This document shows, one piece after another, positions 5,257 through 10,394 of a stretch of 10,394 nt of DNA; position 1 is the stretch's first letter, and every line of letters begins with the position of its first letter. Made by a program: the position numbers and the translations under genes. Source of the DNA: Candidatus Omnitrophota bacterium (GTDB lineage Bacteria; Ratteibacteria; UBA8468; B48-G9; JAFGKM01); NCBI GenBank assembly GCA_023818785.1, contig JAMWCO010000042.1:1-10394 (forward strand), in the 5' to 3' direction. The notes below the pieces were generated by a model. The model was not told the DNA's origin, ran no database searches, and saw only the letters and a list, made by a program, of their open reading frames with translations.

Positions 5257-6588
5257 TTATTCAATACCATATTCTTTTATTTTCTGCCATAATGTTTTTC
5301 TGCTGATACCAAGTATTTTTGCTGCTTCTTCTTTCTTACCTTTGGTTTGTTTTAAAACTTTAATTATATGTTCTTTTTCTGTTTCTTTTATTATTTCTCT
5401 TATTCCCTGAGGAAATGTTTTTATTTCTTTTATAAAAGAAAAATCATTAGGACCAAGTTCACTTTTATCACTTAAAACAACAACTCTCTCTATTACATTT
5501 TCCAGTTCACGAACATTCCCAGGCCAATTATATTCTTGTAAAATTGATATAGTATCTTGAGAGATATTTACTTTCTTATTATGTTTTTTACAATATAGTT
5601 CCAGAAAATGGTTAACCAAAAGTGGAATATCATCTTTCCTTTCTCTTAAAGGTGGCATAGAAATTGAGATTACATTTAAACGATAATAAAGGTCATCCCT
5701 AAATTTTCCTTCTTTTACTAATTCCCATAAATCTTTTTTACTTGCTGCAATAAGTCGTATATCTACTTGAATTGTTTCTGTGCCGCCAACTCTTTCAAAT
5801 TTTCTATCCTGTAAAACTCTCAGTAATTTTACCTGAATTGTTGGAGACATATCATCTACATCATCAAGGAAAAGAGTTCCTTTATCTGCCAATTCAAATC
5901 TTCCAATCTTTCTTGTTAAAGCATCTGTAAAAGCACCCTTTTCATGACCGAAAAGTTCACTTTCCAAAAGAGTTTCAGGCAAACCAGCACAACTTACCTT
6001 AACTAAAGGTTTATTTTTACGATTACTTAAATTATGGATTGCACAAGCCACTAATTCTTTACCGGTTCCAGTTTCACCCTGAATAAGGACAGTAGCATTT
6101 GTTTTTGCAACAGTTTCTATTAATTGATAAATCTCTTGCATTTTTACATTTTGACCAATTAGCCCTTCTAATTTCCATCTACTTTTTAATTTCTCTTTTA
6201 AAAATTTATTTTCTTCTTTCAATCTATAAAATTCTACAGCCCTTTTAACCAACTCAATTATTTCTTCAGGTAAAAATGGTTTTGTAATATAGTCATAGGC
6301 ACCTAATTTCATTGCTTGAACAGCCCCTGGAATAGTTCCATAACCAGTTATCATAATTACAATTGTTTCCGGACAGGTATTTTTTATCTTTTGAAGAAGA
6401 GAAATACCATCCAATCCTGGCATTTTAATGTCTAATAGAACTAATATTGGTTTTTCTTCTTGAAATTTTTGGAATCCATTTTTTCCATCCTCAGCAACTA
6501 AAACTTCATAACCTTCTTTTTCTAAAATATCTTTAAGAGTTATCCTTATAAGTTCTTCATCATCAACTAAAAGAATTTTTTCTTTCAT
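5257..6588 (-). CDS. NtrC-type sigma-54-dependent response regulator with altered ATPase switch residues
   Basis: The 443 residues comprise a receiver domain (1-120; Asp9, Asp10, phospho-acceptor Asp53, Thr81, Lys103), an AAA+ domain (143-375) and a Fis-type helix-turn-helix (about 405-443, AAKILGISRKTLWQKI). In the AAA+ domain are Walker A GETGTGKE (171-178), the sigma-54 contact loop, Walker B, FRDDLYYRLNV (297-307) with arginine-finger candidates, and WPGNVREL (355-362). Several normally fixed positions differ. The contact loop is GAFTDA, not GAFTGA. Walker B reads LFLDD, with Asp243 for the catalytic-switch Glu. The partner Asn is Ser199 (VSCAGL). Sensor I is AASK instead of ATN. It would activate a sigma-54 promoter after phosphorylation by the kinase at 6585-7997, whose gene it overlaps by ATGA. 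The nearest candidate target is the peptide operon. Confidence 0.95.
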   Translation of the reverse strand: MKEKILLVDDEELIRITLKDILEKEGYEVLVAEDGKNGFQKFQEEKPILVLLDIKMPGLDGISLLQKIKNTCPETIVIMITGYGTIPGAVQAMKLGAYDYITKPFLPEEIIELVKRAVEFYRLKEENKFLKEKLKSRWKLEGLIGQNVKMQEIYQLIETVAKTNATVLIQGETGTGKELVACAIHNLSNRKNKPLVKVSCAGLPETLLESELFGHEKGAFTDALTRKIGRFELADKGTLFLDDVDDMSPTIQVKLLRVLQDRKFERVGGTETIQVDIRLIAASKKDLWELVKEGKFRDDLYYRLNVISISMPPLRERKDDIPLLVNHFLELYCKKHNKKVNISQDTISILQEYNWPGNVRELENVIERVVVLSDKSELGPNDFSFIKEIKTFPQGIREIIKETEKEHIIKVLKQTKGKKEEAAKILGISRKTLWQKIKEYGIE

Positions 6589-7997
6589 TTTTCTCTTGGT
6601 AATTTAATGGTTACTACAGTCCCTTTCCCTTCTTCACTTTCAACCTCAATATTACCTTTATGTTGATGAATAAAATTATAAGTAAGATATAATCCTAAAC
6701 CAGTTCCTTTACCTGGTTCTTTTGTAGTAAAGAAAGGTTCAAAAATTTTATCTAAATATTCTTTTTTTATTCCAACTCCATTATCAATAAACTTAATTTC
6801 TATATTTTCATCTACCAGTCTTGTTTCTACTGATAATTGACCAGAGTGAGGTAAAGCATCAATTGAATTGTGAAGTATATTTAAGAAAGCACTTTGAAGA
6901 AGATTAGAATCTCCAAAAATGAATATATTTTCTGAAGATAAATTTTTTTTCAAAATAATATTCTTTTCTTTAAGATTTGGTTCTACAAAAGAAAGTGTTT
7001 CTTCCAATATTTTGTTAACATTAAGAAGTTTTAGTTCTAATTTTTGAGACCTTGAGAAACTTAAAATCTGTCTAATAGTATTTTCAATTCTAATTAATCC
7101 CTTTAAAGTCAATTCTAAATATCCCCTATTTTGACCTTTAATTTCAGGATTTGCTAAAAGAATGCGTACACAATTTAAAATACCCGCTAAAGGATTATTA
7201 ATTTCATGAGCAAGACCAGCTGAAAATTGCCCTAAAGCAGCCATTTTAGATGATTGAATTAATTGTGATTGTGCTTTATTTAATTCCAAATTCGCTTTTT
7301 TCAAACGCTCAGTCATTTCATTAAAAGTTTGGATAACAATACCAATTTCATCTTTTGAAGTTATTTCTATTTTCTGATCTATGTCTCCTTGACCAACTTT
7401 TTTTATAGCATTTATCAAATGGTTTAAAGGAGAAAGTGTTTTTTGTGTAAATAAATAAGTAAAAACCATACTCAAAATAGTTATTGCAAGTAATGATACA
7501 ATTAATTTTTGGGTTATAGAAGATATAATTGTTTGTATATTTTTTTCTGAGATTCCAAGATGAATAGTTCCCAATAAACCATTTAAAATTGGCAAAGACA
7601 GATCTCTAATTAAACCTACCTCTGTAGAAATAAGTTGGACACTATATGGTTGATTTATAATAGGATTGATTTCCCTTAATCCCTTAGGAAAATAGTTACC
7701 AAAAGTATGGACTAACAACTCCTTATGTTGATTTAAGATAAAAATATAGTAAATATCTTTTTCCATTTCTTTAGTCTGTTCAACAAGTTTTTGTAATTTT
7801 ATCCTATCATCCATCAATATTGGTTCAATACAATTCTCAGATAAGTTTTTACCAATAGATATCCCTTTTTTTTCAATTTCTTTGGTTAAATACTTTAGTG
7901 TAAAATTATGAACAAAAATAATAATACCAATTCCTATAATAAAATTGACACTTAATAAAATAATTATTAATTTGATAGAAATTTTATTTATTCTCAT
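6585..7997 (-). CDS. NtrB-type membrane sensor histidine kinase with periplasmic sensor and HAMP domain
   Basis: The 470-residue kinase has one membrane span at about 9-29, a periplasmic sensor region at 30-163 (probably Cache-like, with HTFGNYFPKGL at 97-107), a second span at 164-184, a HAMP linker to about 236 and a short coiled coil. The kinase core has the phospho-acceptor His264 in LAHEINNPLAGI, the N box Asn377 (HNSIDAL), DNGVGI at 405-410, FEPFFTTKEPGKGTGLGL at 419-436, and a C-terminal GKGTVVTIKLP. This His-box style is typical of kinases that pair with NtrC-type regulators, and the regulator gene follows with an ATGA overlap. Its start overlaps the binding-lipoprotein gene by ATGA. 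The lipoprotein probably passes ligand information to the periplasmic domain, as in other PhnD-like binding protein/kinase pairs; the direct contact is inferred. Confidence 0.95.
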   Translation of the reverse strand: MRINKISIKLIIILLSVNFIIGIGIIIFVHNFTLKYLTKEIEKKGISIGKNLSENCIEPILMDDRIKLQKLVEQTKEMEKDIYYIFILNQHKELLVHTFGNYFPKGLREINPIINQPYSVQLISTEVGLIRDLSLPILNGLLGTIHLGISEKNIQTIISSITQKLIVSLLAITILSMVFTYLFTQKTLSPLNHLINAIKKVGQGDIDQKIEITSKDEIGIVIQTFNEMTERLKKANLELNKAQSQLIQSSKMAALGQFSAGLAHEINNPLAGILNCVRILLANPEIKGQNRGYLELTLKGLIRIENTIRQILSFSRSQKLELKLLNVNKILEETLSFVEPNLKEKNIILKKNLSSENIFIFGDSNLLQSAFLNILHNSIDALPHSGQLSVETRLVDENIEIKFIDNGVGIKKEYLDKIFEPFFTTKEPGKGTGLGLYLTYNFIHQHKGNIEVESEEGKGTVVTIKLPREK

Positions 7998-8905
7998 TTT
8001 AAAGAACTACCTATTTGCTCAACTTTTGTTTTCATAATACGTATTGAATCATATATCCTATCATCTGGTTTAATAAATTTGTCTATTTTTAATTTAGACA
8101 AAATTTGTCTCCCTTTTTCTTCTTTATGTAAATTCAAAAAAAAGTTTTGTAAATTTTCTCTAAAAGAAGAATCTATCTTATAAGGTACAACTACAGGAGG
8201 AATTCCAAAAGGAGGAGAAGACAAAATAATTTTAGTTCTGGCAATTAAATCAGGTTTAGTTTGTTTCATCCAATCATAAACTAAACTATCAACTGCAGCC
8301 CCATCTATTAACTTTTCTGCAACTGCAATTATAGAGTTATCATGACTATAAGTAAATATAGTTTTATAAAAAAACTGTTGTGGTGTTTTCCCTTTCTTAG
8401 CCAAGTAAAAGACAGGGAAAAGATAGCCAGAATTAGAAAGCGGGTCAGTAAAAGCAAAACTTTTTCCTTTTAGTTGATCAAAATTGCTTATAGAACTTTC
8501 CTTATGCACAATAATATAAGAATGATAGGTGGTTTTATTATTGACTACAGGAGATACTAAAAGTTGAAGTTTAAATTTTTTATTACCCTCAATATATGCA
8601 CCGCTACAGACAAAAGCAATATCAAGTTCACCCGATTTCAAACATTCATTGATTTCTTTATAATGTCCATACTTTATAACTATAGGATAGGACATTTTCT
8701 CTGATAAATAATCTAATAATTCCTTGTAATAAATAAATCCATCTTTTGGTGAAAGAACTGCTGCAATACCAACTTTAATAGACCTTTCCTGTATTGAAAT
8801 TTTTTTTTCTTCTTCAGGTTGAAAAATTTTAATTTCTTTTATTTCTTTTTTTTCACAGGCAGTTAAACAGAAAAGAATGACTGATATTAATAAGAATTTA
8901 TACAT
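7994..8905 (-). CDS. PhnD-type periplasmic binding lipoprotein
   Basis: The 303-residue protein has a lipoprotein signal peptide with lipobox LTAC (Cys17), a charged tether (18-41), and a type-2 periplasmic binding fold of the phosphate/phosphite/phosphonate PhnD-like family. Visible pointers are IKVGIAAVLSP (42-52), YKELLDYLSEK, CLKSGELDIAFVCSGAY around 89-105, LKGKSFAFTDPLSNSGYLFP, and GAAVDSLVYDW. Family members bind anions, but related proteins beside kinases act as sensors, so the ligand is unknown. No ABC permease or ATPase gene is present in the window, so a transport role is unlikely; a role as the sensor subunit for the kinase at 6585-7997 fits better. The start overlaps the sigma factor gene by 8 nt, the stop overlaps the kinase by ATGA, and there is no strong ribosome binding site. 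Confidence 0.9.
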   Translation of the reverse strand: MYKFLLISVILFCLTACEKKEIKEIKIFQPEEEKKISIQERSIKVGIAAVLSPKDGFIYYKELLDYLSEKMSYPIVIKYGHYKEINECLKSGELDIAFVCSGAYIEGNKKFKLQLLVSPVVNNKTTYHSYIIVHKESSISNFDQLKGKSFAFTDPLSNSGYLFPVFYLAKKGKTPQQFFYKTIFTYSHDNSIIAVAEKLIDGAAVDSLVYDWMKQTKPDLIARTKIILSSPPFGIPPVVVPYKIDSSFRENLQNFFLNLHKEEKGRQILSKLKIDKFIKPDDRIYDSIRIMKTKVEQIGSSLK

Positions 8906-9944
8906 TTTTAATTTCTTTTAAATAATAGGAAACTGTACGCAATGGAATTTTAAACTCAAACTTTTTCTCAATTTCATCTTTTAATTCTCTTGCAGAAACT
9001 CTATTTTTTTCTATCATGAGAAAATTTTTCATATATTCTTTTACTACTTTTTTTCTATTGGGAAGAAAAAATTTCAATTCTTTCTCTTCTCCTGATGGCA
9101 ATTTAATTGCTTTACCTCTGATAAGACGGCACACATAAGATGGATTAGCATTTAACTTCCTTGACAATTCTCTTAGAGTTAAAGGTTTCAAATCATATAA
9201 TCTACCAGTTCTAAAATATTTATTTTGTTCAGATGCTATGGTTTTTAAAATCTGATAAAGTAAGTTTTTTCGCATGTTTATTACTTTTAATTGTTTTATA
9301 AATTCATTTATTTGTTTCTTTTCCTTCCTATCCATTTTTTTAATTTTAAATTCTTCTAATTTGGAGTAATTTATTAAATATTTCTCTTTAAAATAATTAG
9401 GTTGAGAAAATTTGACTTCATATCTTTTTCCATATCGCTTTATTTCTGCAATTATGGTCAACTTTTTACCTGAAACAACTTCTGGGATAGAGTTAGAAAA
9501 TTCTTTCTGAAGAAAAAAATCCTCCATAAAATTTGCTATTTCTTTAACTTCATCAATTGACAATCCCGATTCTTCTGCAATTTCCCTTATATTTGAAAAA
9601 TTCCCTTGTAAAAAATATCTATTAAACTTTTCTTTGCCTAATTTCTGAGCCAGATAAATTATCTTTTCTTTACCAAAAAGAAACGAATCTATGTTAAATT
9701 TTTCATTATATGAAGTTCTTTCTTCTTCTAATTTATAATAAGAAGAATGAAATTTTATATGCGGGAATTTCTGAATTTTTATAATTCCATATTTTTTAAA
9801 TTTTTCAAATAATGGTGACTCTTCAATTTCATAAACAATTTTTCTAAAATCTTGTTCATCTAATTCCATTATCTTAGCACATTGGATACGATAAGTAAGT
9901 TTATAGGTAATTTTATGTTTTAAAACAGACAAATAAGCAACCAT
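8898..9944 (-). CDS. Short divergent sigma-54 (RpoN-like) factor
   Basis: The 348-residue protein follows the layout of sigma-54, which is usually about 450-500 residues. Residues 18-48 (YRIQCAKIMELDEQDF, then EIEESPLFEKF) align with region I (LQQAIKLLQL and ELEENPLLE). The acidic region II is nearly absent. The core-binding part follows, with LKVINMRKNLLYQILKTI at 219-236. SEQNKYFRTGRLYDLKPLTL (238-257) and LRELSRKLNANPSYVCRLI match the sigma-54 helix-turn-helix. LPSGEEKELKFFLP (282-295) matches the segment after it. The C-terminus IPLRTVSYYLKEI (333-345) sits where the RpoN box ARRTVAKYRE belongs but keeps only RTV and one Tyr. Altered -24 recognition is therefore likely. The ATG at 9944 follows a GGAAG site and a strong promoter. 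It heads an operon with a sigma-54 activator, so the pair may work as a private set. Because it is so divergent, I leave the symbol blank. Confidence 0.88.
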   Translation of the reverse strand: MVAYLSVLKHKITYKLTYRIQCAKIMELDEQDFRKIVYEIEESPLFEKFKKYGIIKIQKFPHIKFHSSYYKLEEERTSYNEKFNIDSFLFGKEKIIYLAQKLGKEKFNRYFLQGNFSNIREIAEESGLSIDEVKEIANFMEDFFLQKEFSNSIPEVVSGKKLTIIAEIKRYGKRYEVKFSQPNYFKEKYLINYSKLEEFKIKKMDRKEKKQINEFIKQLKVINMRKNLLYQILKTIASEQNKYFRTGRLYDLKPLTLRELSRKLNANPSYVCRLIRGKAIKLPSGEEKELKFFLPNRKKVVKEYMKNFLMIEKNRVSARELKDEIEKKFEFKIPLRTVSYYLKEIKNV

Positions 9945-9964
9945 TCTTAATCTTCCTTTCTATT

Positions 9965-9993
9965 ATTTTACTTTTCTTTTACTTTTTTGTCAA
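9965..9993 (-). promoter_or_regulatory. Near-consensus housekeeping (sigma-70-type) promoter for the sigma-54/kinase operon
   Basis: On the minus strand TTGACA (9993-9988) is followed after exactly 17 nt by TAAAAT (9970-9965), one mismatch from TATAAT. A start about 7 nt downstream leaves a very short leader containing the GGAAG ribosome binding site and the ATG at 9944. The operon therefore appears to be expressed constitutively by the main sigma factor, not autoregulated by its own. Confidence 0.85.
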
Positions 9994-10030
9994 CTTCCCA
10001 TTCTTTTTAGCCTTAAAAGATACCAAAACT

Positions 10031-10045
10031 CCGAACCGGGTTCGG
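10031..10045. promoter_or_regulatory. GC-rich perfect dyad between two genes
   Basis: CCGAACCGGGTTCGG is a 7-bp perfect inverted repeat around one central base, standing out in very AT-rich DNA. It lies about 38 bp upstream of the -35 hexamer of the sigma-54 operon promoter and 9 nt after the stop of the small membrane gene. It could be a regulator binding site or the stem of a terminator for the upstream gene, since AGTTTTGG follows on the minus strand. The loop would be tight and the T run is short, so I favour a protein site slightly. Confidence 0.5.
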
Positions 10046-10053
10046 TAAAATAG

Positions 10054-10356
10054 TTAAAAGATTTTATAAATGTTATAAATTATATGGGGAAGTAATATTA
10101 TTGCAAATGAAATTTTAAAATCAATTATAAAAAATCTTTCTAAAATGAAGAATAATAAAGAAATCAAAGATGTTAAAAAATCAATAAAAATTGGTTCTGG
10201 TTTTCCTGGATAAAGATTAAATTTTCTCAATATAAAACCAATCAAAAAACAGAAAGAAATTATTAAATAAAGATAAGATGATTGAAACTTTTTATATATA
10301 AAGACTACAAAAATATAGATAAATAGCCATTTTATAAGTATAATCAGGTTTTCCAT
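10054..10356 (-). CDS. Small hypothetical membrane protein
   Basis: The 100 residues consist almost wholly of about four hydrophobic segments (roughly 4-21, 26-44, 57-75 and 80-97), joined by short basic loops such as YKKFQ and LRKFNLYPGKPEP. The short loop at 48-55 is the only distinctive feature. I do not recognise a family. The ATG at 10356 has only a distant AAGGAT, about 17 nt upstream, so the start is uncertain. It is separated from the following operon by a GC-rich dyad and a strong promoter and is probably a separate unit. The AT-rich hydrophobic composition could in principle be a chance open frame, but its length and single reading on the same strand as its neighbours favour a real gene. 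Confidence 0.55.
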   Translation of the reverse strand: MENLIILIKWLFIYIFVVFIYKKFQSSYLYLIISFCFLIGFILRKFNLYPGKPEPIFIDFLTSLISLLFFILERFFIIDFKISFAIILLPHIIYNIYKIF

Positions 10357-10394
10357 TCTAAAAATGTGAATATCCTTTATCTTCTATTTCAACT

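Noticed and set aside
7994..8905. Phosphonate uptake ABC transporter
   Set aside because: No permease or ATPase gene is nearby; the gene is instead joined to a kinase.
1..10394. CRISPR array, tRNA or rRNA genes, insertion sequences
   Set aside because: I saw no spaced repeats, no tRNA-like cloverleaf, no rRNA-like stretch and no transposase-like gene or terminal repeats.

Overview
The window is strongly AT-rich (roughly 30% G+C by eye, not computed). Every gene I can support lies on the minus strand, so transcription runs from high to low coordinates. The proteins are rich in Lys, Ile, Glu and Phe. A lipoprotein-type binding protein, a sigma-54 system and a UbiA-type prenyltransferase suggest a Gram-negative-type bacterium, perhaps from a poorly cultured AT-rich phylum. 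I cannot place it more precisely from sequence alone.

In transcription order, region A (10356-10054) is a small hypothetical membrane protein. Region B (about 10045-5257) has a GC-rich dyad and a near-consensus housekeeping promoter. These precede four overlapping genes: a short, divergent sigma-54 (RpoN-like) factor, a PhnD-type periplasmic binding lipoprotein, an NtrB-type membrane histidine kinase and an NtrC-type sigma-54 activator. Together they look like a complete signalling chain from ligand to promoter that carries its own sigma factor.

Region C (5256-2957) is an intergenic stretch with a 14-bp palindrome and a possible variant -24/-12 promoter. It is followed by an easily missed 47-residue peptide gene (5117-4974) with a strong ribosome binding site, a PqqD-type peptide chaperone, a radical SAM enzyme with a reduced C-terminal cluster domain, and a UbiA/MenA-type prenyltransferase. 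The peptide ends in a Trp-x-x-Pro-x-Leu recognition-like motif and a short Cys-free tail. This looks like a peptide-modification (RiPP) cassette of a type I cannot name, tied to an isoprenoid enzyme.

Region D (2960-1) continues the same transcription unit. It holds a multi-membrane-span histidine kinase with the GGxxNPF motif known from the quinone-sensing RegB/PrrB kinases, a single-domain response regulator, a shortened polyprenyl diphosphate synthase, and a second response regulator cut by the window edge.

The working model is inference. Region B would switch on the region C promoter. Region C would make a modified peptide, possibly carrying or working with an isoprenoid. Region D would supply the isoprenoid chain and a membrane kinase that senses either a quinone-like product or the modified peptide. 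Gene order (peptide, prenyl enzymes, multi-span kinase, regulator) also recalls ComQXPA pheromone systems, without evident homology of the peptide.
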